Assembly: GCA_038238915.1 (NCBI GenBank)
Contig: JBBSFH010000009.1
Coordinates: 65,084 to 129,083 of the forward strand
Direction: 5' to 3'
From: JAVVHE01 sp038238915
Lineage (GTDB): Bacteria > Pseudomonadota > Alphaproteobacteria > Sphingomonadales > Sphingomonadaceae
Length of the DNA: 64,000 nt
Positions 34,470-43,731 of this stretch are shown piece after piece. How positions within the stretch are numbered: position 1 is the stretch's first letter; every line of letters starts with the position of its first letter. The notes beneath the pieces are model-generated. The model saw only the letters and a list, made by a program, of their open reading frames with translations, did no database searches and had not been told where the DNA came from. The position numbers and the translations under genes were made by a program.

Positions 34470-34501
34470 AAAAAGGCCCGGCCGGAACCCCGGCCGGGCC
34501 T
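34470..34501 (-). terminator. Intrinsic terminator of the BI-1 gene
   Basis: A 12-base perfect stem (AGGCCCGGCCGG / CCGGCCGGGCCT) with a four-base loop, followed on the reverse strand by TTTTT. It lies 20 bases downstream of the BI-1-family stop and just upstream of mmsB, so it separates the two leftward genes. Confidence 0.9.
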
Positions 34502-34521
34502 GCGTTCTCAATGCGCAGTTT

Positions 34522-35247
34522 TTAGCGGCGACCGCCGAAGATACGCAGCAGGAACAGGAACAGGTTGATGAAATCGAGGTACAAGGTCAGCGCGCCGAGC
34601 ACCACCGATTTGCCCTGGAAATCCGAACCCGCAACCTGCGCATAAACGCTCTTCAGCTTCTGCGTATCGTAAGCCGTCAGACCCGCGAAGATCAGCACGC
34701 CCGCAAAGTTTATAACCATCGCGAGCGGTCCCGATTGCAGGAACAGGTTCGCCAGCATGGCAACGATCAGGCCGACCAGACCCATGATCAGGAAGGTGCC
34801 GATCGCCGACAAGTCCTTCTTGGTCGTGTAACCGTAAAGGCTGAGCGCACCGAAAGAGGCTGCGGTAGCGAAGAAGGTAGTGGCGATCGTCGGTCCCGAA
34901 TAGCGCAGGAAGATCGTGGAGATCGAAAGCCCCATCACCACCGCGAAAGACCAGAACAGCGCACGCGCATTGGCTTCTGACATACGGTTGATGCCCGCGC
35001 CCAACCCCATCACCATCAGCAGCGGAGCGAACATGATCACCCACTTCAGGATACCGCCGCCGAAGAAGACCTGCTCCGCAAGCCCGCTCTTCGCGAAGCC
35101 AAGCGATACGAGGCCAGTCAGCAGAATGCCGCTCGCCATCATGTTGTAAATCGAAAGCATGTAGGATCGCAGCCCCGCGTCATACGACGCGACGCCCGTG
35201 CGCACGCCCGCGCCGTAAGCGGTCCGGGGGTCCACTCGGTCGACCAT
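34522..35247 (-). CDS. Bax inhibitor-1/YccA-family membrane protein
   Basis: A 241-residue protein with about seven hydrophobic helices and the BI-1 pattern: a cytoplasmic N-terminus, GLRSYMLSIYNMMASGILLT, INRMSEANARALFWSFAVVM, the TAYDTQKLKSVYA motif with acidic residues implicated in pH-dependent ion leak, and the YLDFINLFLFLLRIFG C-terminus. Bacterial members are inner-membrane proteins linked to ion homeostasis and to FtsH-associated quality control. It is a stand-alone gene with its own strong terminator. Confidence 0.93.
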   Translation of the reverse strand: MVDRVDPRTAYGAGVRTGVASYDAGLRSYMLSIYNMMASGILLTGLVSLGFAKSGLAEQVFFGGGILKWVIMFAPLLMVMGLGAGINRMSEANARALFWSFAVVMGLSISTIFLRYSGPTIATTFFATAASFGALSLYGYTTKKDLSAIGTFLIMGLVGLIVAMLANLFLQSGPLAMVINFAGVLIFAGLTAYDTQKLKSVYAQVAGSDFQGKSVVLGALTLYLDFINLFLFLLRIFGGRR

Positions 35248-35541
35248 GAAATTTACTCCTGTCCGGCCGGGATGGCCGATCGACGTGGTATATCGCGCGG
35301 ATCGGGAGAAACTTCAACGCTGTCCGGGCGAGGGGGCGGTGGCCCAAGCCAGATTCCGCTTTCGCCCCCAAAACCAGCGAATTAACGAAAGATGCTCGCT
35401 GCCCAACAGCGGTCGCACCCTCGGTGCGGCAGCTTGGCTGTTCGGCGAAAGTCGGTCTGGAGAAGCCCCTTTTTCAGCGGCGTCCGACTTCCCATGCCGC
35501 CGTCCGGCTCGGTGTGAAGTCGCTGCGGATAGTTTCCAAGG

Positions 35542-36603
35542 CTACCTGAGTACCGCTCCCGCATCGACCAGTCGAACGTCGTGCATCATGTTGAGATAAG
35601 CTTCGAAATACCCCTTATGCGAGGCCCCGACGACCGCCAGCACCCGCGCGCCCGGATGCGCCGCAAACGTCGCGCGGATGTTGGCGACCATGCGCAGGTT
35701 GCGCGTTTCCCACCAGCCCACATAGTAACGCCCATATAACTCCGGCGTCCTGTCCTTCAGCGCCGCTCCAAAGTCACCCACGAATGCTTCCGTCGGCACG
35801 TCGGACCGATTTTGATAGCGATAATAACCAAGTGTCGCTGCAGGCGATCCCAGCTTGGCTTCTTCGATCTTCTGCGCCGCCAGCCGGTTCGCACCCGCCG
35901 CGGCCCAGATGCGGCCCATCGTTGCCTCGTAAGGCTTGCCGAATGCGATGACCGTTGCATCCGCGCTATGGTCGTCAGCGGGAAAAACGCGCTCCAGCCC
36001 CAGACGCGCCGCCAGAACCGCTGCGAGCGCATAACTTTCGTTGCGGCCAGTTTCGGCTTTCCTGAGGATCGTGACCAGCGTCGCATCCAGCCCGTCGCCC
36101 TCATGACGCTCCGGAACGGGCAGGCGCAGCCACTGCACCAGCGCAGATGCACGGTCGCCTGCCGCGACGAACACTGCCGCCAGATGCCGCCGCTGCGCGA
36201 ACGTCGGCGCGAGAGGCCACTGCGCAAGCAGCCGCTGTGCCTCTGCCGTCGCGGCCACGAGCGTCAACCCGGTTGCATGTTCGGCCGGATCGGTCTTCCA
36301 GCAATATGTATCAAATGTGTCGTCGTACTGAGCCTTGTATCGCTGCAGCATCTCGCATTCCGGTCCGGAAAGGCTCTCAATCGTGATGATGTTGGGCTTC
36401 CACGCAGCTAGTTTATCGAGGACGGGGCCAAGGCTTTCGGGCTTGAAGCTCTCGGGCAGACCGGAGAGGTGGGGCGTGCCGAGCACCAGCACCTCGCTCG
36501 GCGACCCGGCGAACTCGCGGTGTGCGCGCGGATCGAAGATCGGCTCGCGCGCCTCTGCTGCACCCGCCAGCAACATGGCACCCAGCAACATCGTTAGCCG
36601 CAT
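35542..36603 (-). CDS. Exported DUF5694-family protein
   Basis: A 353-residue protein with a signal peptide (MRLTMLLGAMLLAGAAEA). The N-terminal EVLVLGTPHLSGLPESF and the C-terminal RVLAVVGASHKGYFEAYLNM match DUF5694; the Gly-Thr-Pro-His and Gly-Ala-Ser-His-Lys pairs recall the TraB/GumN fold of putative metal hydrolases. The middle is helical. Function is unknown. The 294 bases on its downstream side hold no gene I can recognise, only a short inverted repeat (AAGTCGG...CCGACTT). It stands alone. Confidence 0.78.
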   Translation of the reverse strand: MRLTMLLGAMLLAGAAEAREPIFDPRAHREFAGSPSEVLVLGTPHLSGLPESFKPESLGPVLDKLAAWKPNIITIESLSGPECEMLQRYKAQYDDTFDTYCWKTDPAEHATGLTLVAATAEAQRLLAQWPLAPTFAQRRHLAAVFVAAGDRASALVQWLRLPVPERHEGDGLDATLVTILRKAETGRNESYALAAVLAARLGLERVFPADDHSADATVIAFGKPYEATMGRIWAAAGANRLAAQKIEEAKLGSPAATLGYYRYQNRSDVPTEAFVGDFGAALKDRTPELYGRYYVGWWETRNLRMVANIRATFAAHPGARVLAVVGASHKGYFEAYLNMMHDVRLVDAGAVLR

Positions 36604-36777
36604 ATCCCCCTGTCCCTTCGTTGACAGTGTGTTGCACCACTAAACCATCTTGAGCAAGCTGACGGGCTACGTTCGAGGAGAATTGAACTTATTGTAAACG
36701 AATGCCCGCTGATCGCTGACAAGTGCCAGGCAGCGGCTGTGCCGCTTCGTCCCCTACCCGGTCATTCGAACTGAACA

Positions 36778-37776
36778 CTACTCGCCCGCAGCCTGTCGCG
36801 ACGGCGAGGCGCGCGTCGCCGCTTCAAGCGCCCCCAACACCGCCACCGCCAGATCGTCGAACGCCGCCCCCGGCAGCGGCCGCCCCGCGTCCGAAGCCGC
36901 GCGGATCGCGGGCTCCAGCGGCAGCCGCGCGAGCATCGGCAGGCCCTCCACGGCCGCTGCCGCCTCCACCCCGCCCTCGCCGAAGATCGCGGTGGTCTGC
37001 GCGCAGTGCGGGCAGGTGAACAGGCTCATATTCTCGACCAGCCCCAGCACGGGCGTGCCGAGCTGACGGAACAGGGCCAAAGCGCGCTTCGCGTCGATCA
37101 GCGCCAGGTCCTGCGGGGTCGATACGATCACCACGCCATCGGGCTTCACCTTCTGCGCGAGCGTGAGCGTGATGTCCCCCGTGCCCGGCGGCATATCGAT
37201 CACAAGCAGATCGAGTGCGCCCCAATCGGCCTCGCTCACCATCTGCGCCATCGCCGCCGACGCCATCGGCCCGCGCCACGCGACCGCGCGATCGGGATCG
37301 GTCATCATCCCCATCGACAGCGTGGCGACGCCGTGCGCCATGATCGGCTGGATGCGCTTGTCCTTGAGTTCGGCGCGCGCGGTGACCCCCATCAGCATCG
37401 GTACCGACGGGCCGTGGATGTCCGCATCGAGCAGACCGACGCTCAGCCCCCGCCGCGCGAGAGCGACGGCAAGGTTGGCGGCGACGGTCGATTTGCCCAC
37501 GCCTCCTTTGCCGCTGGCGACCGCGACGATGCGGCGCGGACGAGCGTGCGTTTCGGGCGTCGCGCGTTCGGCAGTTTCGATCAGACGCACAGCGGTTACA
37601 CCCGCGACCCCGCCCAGCGCCGCGCGCACATGTGCGGCGGCGGCGGAGGCTTCTGCGGGAGAAAAGCCGCCAATATCGAGGACCGCGCGCGCCTCGCCGC
37701 GTTCGAATGCGAGCGCGGAGACGCGTGGCGCGAGATCGGCGGGGAGCGCGGCGGCGAGAATAGCGGGATCGGCCAT
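36778..37776 (-). CDS. mrp: Mrp/NBP35-family Fe-S carrier ATPase
   Basis: A 332-residue P-loop protein that carries Fe-S clusters to targets. An N-terminal FeS-assembly-like domain (VRAALGGVAGVTAVRL) precedes the deviant Walker A IVAVASGKGGVGKSTVAANL, the LLDADIHGPSVPMLMG switch, DLLVIDMPPGTGDITLTLAQ and the cysteine pair FTCPHCAQ that binds the bridging cluster. The ATG at 37776 fits the family; upstream codons are spurious. It is divergent from hflK by 96 bases, which contain a TATAAC-like element. Confidence 0.94.
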   Translation of the reverse strand: MADPAILAAALPADLAPRVSALAFERGEARAVLDIGGFSPAEASAAAAHVRAALGGVAGVTAVRLIETAERATPETHARPRRIVAVASGKGGVGKSTVAANLAVALARRGLSVGLLDADIHGPSVPMLMGVTARAELKDKRIQPIMAHGVATLSMGMMTDPDRAVAWRGPMASAAMAQMVSEADWGALDLLVIDMPPGTGDITLTLAQKVKPDGVVIVSTPQDLALIDAKRALALFRQLGTPVLGLVENMSLFTCPHCAQTTAIFGEGGVEAAAAVEGLPMLARLPLEPAIRAASDAGRPLPGAAFDDLAVAVLGALEAATRASPSRQAAGE

Positions 37777-37872
37777 GCGCGTGCATGTCTCACGGTCGCG
37801 CCCACCTCGCAATCGCGGGCGGCCCGCGTATATAACCCGCGTAACACAAGTGCTGGCGCGGCGGAGACGGGA

Positions 37873-38976
37873 TTGCCCCTCGAGAACAACAGTCCAAACG
37901 GAAGCGGTGGCGGCCCGTGGGGTGGCGAAAACGGCGGCAAAGGTGCGCCGAAAAACCCGTGGGGCGCGCCGCCCAAGCCGCCCGGCGGCGATGGCGGCCC
38001 ACCCGGCGGCAAGCCGCCCAGCGGCGGCACTAACGGACCCGATTTCGATGCCTTCATCCGCCGGAGCCAGGAGCGGCTGCGCGCGTCGCTCAACGGCGGC
38101 GGTGGTGGTTCTGGCTCGTCACGGCACTCGGGCGGGATTCCGTGGGCCTATATCGCCGGCGGCATTGTCGCGCTGTGGATCGCATTCACCTCCACCTATC
38201 GCATCGGCGCGCAGGAGCGCGGCGTTGTGCAGCGTTTCGGTCGCTACATCGAAACCACCGGGCCCGGACTGCACTTCAAGCTGCCCGCGCCGATCGATGT
38301 GGTCACGCCACAGCCGGTCGAATCGGTCGAATCGATCAATGTCGATGCGAGCGAGGGCGGCGAAAATCTTATCCTCACCGGCGATCAGAACATCATCAAC
38401 GTCGCCTACACCGTCCGCTGGAAGATCAGCGATCCGGTGCGTTACCAGTTCGAGCTGTATGATCCGAACAATACGATCAAGGAGGTCGCCGAAAGCGCGA
38501 TGCGCTCCGAGGTCGGGCAGGTGAGCCTGCAAGCCGCCGTCGGCCCGCAGCGCCAGCAGATCGCCGAACAGGTGCGCGCGCGGATGCAGGAATTGCTCAC
38601 CAGCTACAATAGTGGCGTCGAAGTGGTGGGCGTGGATATCCGCAAGGCCGATCCGCCCGCCGCGGTGGACGAGGCGTTCAAGGCAGTTTCGGCTGCGCAG
38701 CAGAACGCGCAAGGCACCGTCAACCGCGCGCAGGCGTATGCGCAGGAGACGATCAACCGGGCGCAGGGCGACACCGCAATCTTCGATGCGCTTTATGCCC
38801 AATACAAGCTCGCCCCCGAAGTCACGCGGCGGCGACTTTACTTCGAGACGATGGAGGAAGTGCTGGGCCGCAACGCAACGACCGTGATCGAACCCAAAGG
38901 CGCAGTGCCATACCTGCCCGTCGCGCCCGCGCGGCCTGTGCCGGTCGCCGAACCGCAGACGATGGCCGCGCGATGA
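37873..38976 (+). CDS. hflK: FtsH protease modulator HflK
   Basis: HflK forms with HflC a membrane complex that surrounds and regulates the FtsH protease. The 367-residue protein has a Gly/Pro-rich cytoplasmic N-terminus, one membrane helix (IPWAYIAGGIVALWIAFTST), an SPFH/prohibitin domain (QERGVVQRFGRYIETTGPGL) and a long alanine/glutamine-rich helix (SAAQQNAQGTVNRAQAYAQE). The start is the TTG at 37873, six bases after GGAG; the frame continues far upstream only as mrp antisense. It overlaps hflC by ATGA. Confidence 0.95.
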   Translation: MPLENNSPNGSGGGPWGGENGGKGAPKNPWGAPPKPPGGDGGPPGGKPPSGGTNGPDFDAFIRRSQERLRASLNGGGGGSGSSRHSGGIPWAYIAGGIVALWIAFTSTYRIGAQERGVVQRFGRYIETTGPGLHFKLPAPIDVVTPQPVESVESINVDASEGGENLILTGDQNIINVAYTVRWKISDPVRYQFELYDPNNTIKEVAESAMRSEVGQVSLQAAVGPQRQQIAEQVRARMQELLTSYNSGVEVVGVDIRKADPPAAVDEAFKAVSAAQQNAQGTVNRAQAYAQETINRAQGDTAIFDALYAQYKLAPEVTRRRLYFETMEEVLGRNATTVIEPKGAVPYLPVAPARPVPVAEPQTMAAR

Positions 38977-39815
38977 GCATGAAGTGGATCGGATCGGCGA
39001 TCGGCATGCTGCTGTTGCTGCTGATCGCATCGAGCGCGCTCAGGATCGTGCCCGAGACCGAGCAGGATATCGTGCTCAGTTTCGGTCGCCCATCGCGCAT
39101 CATCAACGCTTACAACCCGCGTGAACCCATTGGCCGCTCGGGTGCCGGGCTCGCAGTGATCATCCCGCTGCTCGAGACGGTTGTCCCCGTGGACAAGCGC
39201 ATCCGCGATCTCGATCTGAATGCGCAGACGGTGCTTTCGACCGATCAGCTGCGGCTGGTCGTCGATGCGTTCGCGCGCTTCAGAATCGTCAATCCGCTGC
39301 GCATGTACGAGACGCGCGGCAGCGAGGATCAGGTCCGCACGCAGTTGCAGACCATCCTCGCCTCCCGGCTCAGGAACGAGCTTGGCAAACAGCCGTTCGC
39401 AGCGCTGCTCAGCCCCGAGCGCACAATCCTGATGCAGGCGATCCAGGCGGACGTGAACCGCGAGGCGCGCGGCATCGGCGCCGAGATTGTCGATCTGCGC
39501 ATCAAGCGCGCCGATCTGCCCGCGGGCACTCCGCTTGCGGGTGCATATGCACGCATGGCGTCGGCGCGGGACCAGGAGGCGCGCACGATCGCGGCGAACG
39601 GGCAGCGTCGTGCACAGCTGGTGAAGGCGGGCGCGGACGCGCAGGCAGCGCAGATCTACGCCAAATCCTATGGGGCCGATCCCGATTTCTACGCCTTTTT
39701 CCGGGCGATGCAGGCGTATCGGCAGGCGTTCAAGGATGGAAACGCAACGCTCGTCCTATCGCCGGACAACGCATTCCTGCGAGAGTTCGAGGGTGCACGC
39801 GCGCCTAACCGATAG
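38973..39815 (+). CDS. hflC: FtsH protease modulator HflC
   Basis: The partner of HflK, with an N-terminal membrane anchor (IGSAIGMLLLLLIASSALRI) and a periplasmic SPFH domain (VPETEQDIVLSFGRPSRI, DKRIRDLDLNAQTVLSTDQL). The C-terminal helix carries ARDQEARTIAANGQRRAQLV and ADPDFYAFFRAMQAYRQAF, a signature of HflC. At 280 residues it is near the usual length. Its ATG overlaps the hflK stop. The degP gene follows after 84 bases, a common arrangement that joins membrane protein quality control functions. Confidence 0.95.
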   Translation: MSMKWIGSAIGMLLLLLIASSALRIVPETEQDIVLSFGRPSRIINAYNPREPIGRSGAGLAVIIPLLETVVPVDKRIRDLDLNAQTVLSTDQLRLVVDAFARFRIVNPLRMYETRGSEDQVRTQLQTILASRLRNELGKQPFAALLSPERTILMQAIQADVNREARGIGAEIVDLRIKRADLPAGTPLAGAYARMASARDQEARTIAANGQRRAQLVKAGADAQAAQIYAKSYGADPDFYAFFRAMQAYRQAFKDGNATLVLSPDNAFLREFEGARAPNR

Positions 39816-39899
39816 TCATTCATTCGCCTGTCAGCACAACGATTCTAGCTGTAATTCCGTCAGCGCCCCTTCGCCCAAAGTCCAGGAGACTTGGTTCCC

Positions 39900-41471
39900 G
39901 TGAAAATCGCCTATGCCCTTACCCTGGGTGCACTCGTGGCAGGCAGCGCCGCCGGCGTCGCGCTCCAGTCGCCCGCCACCGCGCAGTCCGCAGTTCCCGA
40001 GCCGCAGAATGCACCCGCGCGGATGCCGCATATCCGTGCGATGCAGAACGGCACGCCTTTCAGCTTCGCCGATCTGGCCGAGCAGTTGCAGCCCGCAGTT
40101 GTCAACATTTCGGTCAAGCAGCGCGTCCCGGTGGCGCAGCGTGGTGCGCCGCAATCGCTGCAGGATCTGTTCCGCCAGTTCCAGGAGCCGCAGGGCGGGG
40201 ACGAGGATGCGAAGCCCACCACGCGTGAGGCGACCGCGCTCGGCAGCGGCTTCATCATCGATCCCAGTGGATATATCGTCACCGACAACCACGTGATCGC
40301 CGCCAGCGGCAAGGGCGGCAACGTCAACACGATTACGGTGACGCTTACCGATCACCGCGAGTTCGTCGCGCGCGTGATCGGGCGCGACACGCTCGCCGAT
40401 CTGGCGCTGCTCAAGATCGAGGGCAATAACCTGCCGTATGTAACCTTCGGCGATTCGACCAAGACCCGCGTGGGCGATTGGGCGCTTGCCATCGGCAACC
40501 CGTTCGGGCTGGGCGGCACAGTGACGGCGGGCATCGTCTCGGCACTCAAGCGCAACATCCAGAGCGGCCAGTACGACCGCTACATTCAGACCGACGCGAG
40601 CATCAACCAGGGCAACTCGGGCGGTCCGTTGTTCGATATTCAGGGCAATGTGATCGGCATCAACACGATCATCCTGTCGCCGACCGGCGGCAACATCGGC
40701 CTGGGGTTCGCCACGCCCGCCGAAGTCGCCAAGCCGATCATCGATCAGCTACGCGGCGGCGGCAAGGTACGACGCGGCTATCTGGGCGTCGCGATCCGTC
40801 CCGTCACCGACGATATCGCCGACGCGCTCTCGCTCCCCAAGAACCGCGGCGAGATCATCGAAGATGTCACCGCCGGCGGACCGGGCGCACGCGCGGGCAT
40901 CAAGCGCGGCGACGTCGTCGTCCGTGTGGCGGGGGTGGACGTTACCCCGGATTCGACACTGTCCTACATCGTCGCCAATCAGAAGATCGGCGGAAGCATC
41001 CCGATCGAAATGATCCGCGAAGGCAAGCGCCTGACCGTCAACGCGACGCTCGGCGAGCGCCCGTCCGAGGCGGTGCTCGCAGCCGCCAACGGCGGCACAC
41101 CGGACGATGAGACCGATCCGGCCACGACGCAGACCACGCCCGGCCAGAAGGCGGCGCGTGCATCGCTGGGCATAACACTCCAGCCGCTGACTGTAGAGTC
41201 ACGCCAGCAGTTACGCTTGCCCGATACGGTGGTCGGTGTCGTGGTCGCTGCGGTCAATCCGGAGAGCGATGCCGCGACCAAGGGGATCTCACGCGGCGAC
41301 GTGATCCTCAGCATCGGACAGGTTCCCACACCAACGCCCGACGCGGCGGCCGCCGCAGTGGAGGCGGCGCGCAAGGCGGGCCGCAAGACGGTGTTGATGC
41401 TGGTCCAGCATCGCGGCGGGCCGCCGATCTTCGCGGGCGTCGCATTGATGGAGCCGGCGGCGGCAAAATAG
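39900..41471 (+). CDS. degP: DegP/HtrA-type periplasmic serine protease
   Basis: A 523-residue Do-family protease/chaperone. A signal peptide (MKIAYALTLGALVAGSAAG) is followed by the trypsin-like domain with the triad His in VTDNHVIAA, Asp in DTLADLALLKIEG and Ser in INQGNSGGPLFD. Two PDZ domains follow: RRGYLGVAIRPVTDDIADAL with GIKRGDVVVRVAGVDV, and SLGITLQPL with GISRGDVILSIGQVP. The GTG at 39900 is preferred because AGGAG is 11 bases upstream; the TTG at 39891 sits too close to that site. It clears misfolded envelope proteins. Confidence 0.94.
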   Translation: MKIAYALTLGALVAGSAAGVALQSPATAQSAVPEPQNAPARMPHIRAMQNGTPFSFADLAEQLQPAVVNISVKQRVPVAQRGAPQSLQDLFRQFQEPQGGDEDAKPTTREATALGSGFIIDPSGYIVTDNHVIAASGKGGNVNTITVTLTDHREFVARVIGRDTLADLALLKIEGNNLPYVTFGDSTKTRVGDWALAIGNPFGLGGTVTAGIVSALKRNIQSGQYDRYIQTDASINQGNSGGPLFDIQGNVIGINTIILSPTGGNIGLGFATPAEVAKPIIDQLRGGGKVRRGYLGVAIRPVTDDIADALSLPKNRGEIIEDVTAGGPGARAGIKRGDVVVRVAGVDVTPDSTLSYIVANQKIGGSIPIEMIREGKRLTVNATLGERPSEAVLAAANGGTPDDETDPATTQTTPGQKAARASLGITLQPLTVESRQQLRLPDTVVGVVVAAVNPESDAATKGISRGDVILSIGQVPTPTPDAAAAAVEAARKAGRKTVLMLVQHRGGPPIFAGVALMEPAAAK

Positions 41472-41492
41472 CGCCTCGAACCGCTCGTCATC

Positions 41493-41522
41493 CCCGGCCG
41501 AGCACGAGCGTGCCTGGCCGGG
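41493..41522. repeat. Hairpin between convergent degP and phoR genes
   Basis: An imperfect inverted repeat: CCCGGCC and CAC pair with GTG and GGCCGGG. It is preceded by CGTCATCC, the same lead sequence as the 576-667 repeat. It has no T-tract. It may be a short REP-like unit or help end transcription between the convergent genes. Confidence 0.45.
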
Positions 41523-41578
41523 CCCAGCCTATCATTGTTGGTATCAATCCAGGCGAAGCCTTCGCTCGTGCCAGGCGC

Positions 41579-42850
41579 TTAATGCGCTGCCCCATCATCC
41601 TGAGCGTCCGTTCCCCCACCACCCCGCGCCTCTGGCAGCGTGAAGCTCACCACGGTCCCCTCGCCCGGCTTGCTGACGATGCCGAGCTGGCCCCGATGCC
41701 GCTCGACGATGTGCTTGACGATCGCGAGCCCGAGCCCAGTCCCGCCGACCGAGCGCGAACGGCCACTGTCCACCCTGTAGAAGCGTTCGGTAAGGCGGGG
41801 CAGATGTTCGGGCGCGATGCCATCGCCCTGATCCTCGACGCTCACCCGGATCATCGGTTCGGACCGCGCCGCGCGCGCCGCGAGCACCTCGGCGCGCACG
41901 ATGATCGGCGTTCCACTGCGACCATATTTGAGCGCGTTCGAGATCAGGTTGTGGAGAACCTGCAGGATCTGGTCGCGATCCCCGATGGCTTCGGGGAGCG
42001 TATCGGCGAATTCGGCGCGGAGCACGCGCTGATCGCCCTCCAGCCGCACCGCAAGCGTCTTGCCGACATCGTGCACCAGCGGGCCGACCGCGATCGGCGT
42101 GCGCGGCGGCACATATTTATCGAGTTCGATCCGGCTGAGCGACAGCAGGTCGTCGATCAGCCGCGCCATGCGTCGTGCCTCGCGCGCCATGATCTCGAGG
42201 AACCGCGCGCGCGCAGGCTCGTCCTCGGCAGCCGGGCCCTCGAGCGTTTCGATGAAGCCGAGGATCGTCGCCAGCGGTGTCTTGAGTTCGTGGCTCGCGT
42301 TGGCGACAAAATCGACGCGCATCCGCTCGGTCAGCCGCGCCTGCGTGATATCGGCGAAGGTGAGCAGAACGCGCTGATCGGCGAGCTCGATCGCGCGCAG
42401 GCGGAAGATGTTCTCGGGCCGGGCAAAGCCGACCAGTTCGCGGGTAGAAGCAGAATGCCGATCGCGTGCTTCGATCGTGGCTTCGATCACTGCTGGGTGG
42501 CGCAGGCCGACTCGCAGATCGTCGCCGATAATCCGATCGCCGAGCAGCGCGCGCGCGCTGGCGTTGGCATGCGCGACAAACAGGCGAGCGTCGATCAGGA
42601 TCGCCGGATCAGCGAGCGCCTCGATCCCGATCGAATCATCGGGTTGGGGTGGGCGCGGGGGAGGCAGCAGCCGCAGATCGGGCGGCTCCTGCGCGACACG
42701 CGGCACCATCGCCGCCGTGCCACCCACCAGCAACGCCGCGACGATCAGTGCGGCAAGCATCGTCTGACCACGCACATAGGCCAGCGCAGCGGCAGCCACG
42801 AGCAGGCAGACCACAATCAGGCCCACAGCAAAGGCCAAACCTGCCCGCAT
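41579..42850 (-). CDS. phoR: Sensor histidine kinase, PhoR-like
   Basis: A two-component kinase of about 423 residues. Two N-terminal hydrophobic helices precede a PAS-like region (ALADPAILIDARLFVAHANA), the HisKA helix with the phospho-acceptor His (RVDFVANASHELKTPLATIL), and the ATPase domain: N box QVLHNLISNALKYG, G1 VEDQGDGIAPEHL, F box LTERFYRVDSGRS and G2 VGGTGLGLAIVKHI. The architecture fits PhoR, which senses phosphate limitation with the Pst system. No response regulator or pst gene lies beside it. A GTG one codon earlier is an equal start. The symbol is by resemblance. Confidence 0.82.
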   Translation of the reverse strand: MRAGLAFAVGLIVVCLLVAAAALAYVRGQTMLAALIVAALLVGGTAAMVPRVAQEPPDLRLLPPPRPPQPDDSIGIEALADPAILIDARLFVAHANASARALLGDRIIGDDLRVGLRHPAVIEATIEARDRHSASTRELVGFARPENIFRLRAIELADQRVLLTFADITQARLTERMRVDFVANASHELKTPLATILGFIETLEGPAAEDEPARARFLEIMAREARRMARLIDDLLSLSRIELDKYVPPRTPIAVGPLVHDVGKTLAVRLEGDQRVLRAEFADTLPEAIGDRDQILQVLHNLISNALKYGRSGTPIIVRAEVLAARAARSEPMIRVSVEDQGDGIAPEHLPRLTERFYRVDSGRSRSVGGTGLGLAIVKHIVERHRGQLGIVSKPGEGTVVSFTLPEARGGGGTDAQDDGAAH

Positions 42851-42919
42851 CACGCATCCCGCCAGTCGAAGCGCGCGTGATGGACCGGGCGCGCGAGGGA
42901 CGCAACGGCGCGCGAAGCC

Positions 42920-43618
42920 TCAGGCCACCGCAATTGCGGCGTGCAGCGATGGGGCAAACAGCCGATCGAGCGTCGGCAGCAGCATATCATAATGATCGAT
43001 CACCGCGGCTGCGCCCAGCGTTTCCACCGGCTCGGTCGAGAAGCCGAAGCGGACTGCTATCGTGGGCACGTCGGCGGCCAGCCCCGCATTCACATCGAAA
43101 TGCGTATCGCCCACGAACGCCGCATCGGCACGATCGCCGCCCGCAGCGCGGATCGTGGCGAGCAGATGTTCGGGATCGGGCTTGCGCACCGGCAGGCTGT
43201 CCCCGCCGAGAATCGCGGCGAACCGATCGTTCCAGCCGAGCGCATCGATCAGTTTGCGCGCGAGCCGCTCGGTCTTGTTGGTGCAGATCGCAAGGTGGCA
43301 ACCGTGCAGCGCGAGCGCGTCGAGCGCGGCCAGCACACCCAAATAGGGCTTCGAGCCGACCGCGATATTCTGCGCGTAGTAATCGAGGAACACCGGCATG
43401 ATCGCGAGTGCGAGCGCGCGCGCCTCCTCGCCCGTGCCGGCCAGCCCGCGCTCGATCAGCTTGAGCGCGCCCGATCCCACCATGTCCTGCACGTCCGCCT
43501 GCGGCAGCGGTGCCCGCCCCAGCGTGGAGAGCGCGTGGTTGAGCGCGGCAGCGAGATCGGGGCCGGTATCGACCAGCGTCCCATCGAGATCGAACACGAT
43601 GGTCTTGGGCAAGTGCAT
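42920..43618 (-). CDS. gph: Phosphoglycolate phosphatase
   Basis: A 232-residue HAD-superfamily phosphatase that removes phosphate from 2-phosphoglycolate, a by-product of DNA repair and oxygenase reactions. Motif I is IVFDLDGTLVDTGPDLAAAL, motif II lies in LAICTNKTERLARKLID, motif III Lys is in VRKPDPEHLL and motif IV is AAFVGDTHFDVNAGLAADVP. The Gph subgroup is supported by the DTGPDLAAALNHAL cap start and the length. It is divergent from glmU by 113 bases and 69 bases upstream of phoR on the same strand. Confidence 0.92.
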   Translation of the reverse strand: MHLPKTIVFDLDGTLVDTGPDLAAALNHALSTLGRAPLPQADVQDMVGSGALKLIERGLAGTGEEARALALAIMPVFLDYYAQNIAVGSKPYLGVLAALDALALHGCHLAICTNKTERLARKLIDALGWNDRFAAILGGDSLPVRKPDPEHLLATIRAAGGDRADAAFVGDTHFDVNAGLAADVPTIAVRFGFSTEPVETLGAAAVIDHYDMLLPTLDRLFAPSLHAAIAVA

Positions 43619-43731
43619 GGCCGCTATCTCCCTGGTGGCGAAACCGCCCGGCGGGAACGCCTAGCGCGGGCGAGACGCATGTGGCAAAGCCCGCGCCGTC
43701 GCACCGGCCCGTGAAAAGAGTTCGTCCCCGC

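Noticed and set aside
35248..35541. Possible small RNA or gene in the gap between the BI-1 and DUF5694 genes
   Set aside because: Only a short 7-base inverted repeat and no coherent frame or promoter-terminator pair could be seen.
37006..37872. N-terminal extension of hflK across mrp
   Set aside because: This stretch is mrp antisense; TTG at 37873 with GGAG six bases upstream gives the usual HflK start and length.
37873..38110. Gly/Pro-rich repetitive DNA at the start of hflK considered as a repeat array
   Set aside because: It encodes the low-complexity N-terminus common in HflK; units are irregular and there are no spacers, so it is not CRISPR or a tandem repeat locus.
43619..43731. Riboswitch or glmS ribozyme upstream of glmU/glmS
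   Set aside because: The glmU-glmS gap is only 15 bases, and nothing in the gph-glmU gap matches a known riboswitch core by eye.
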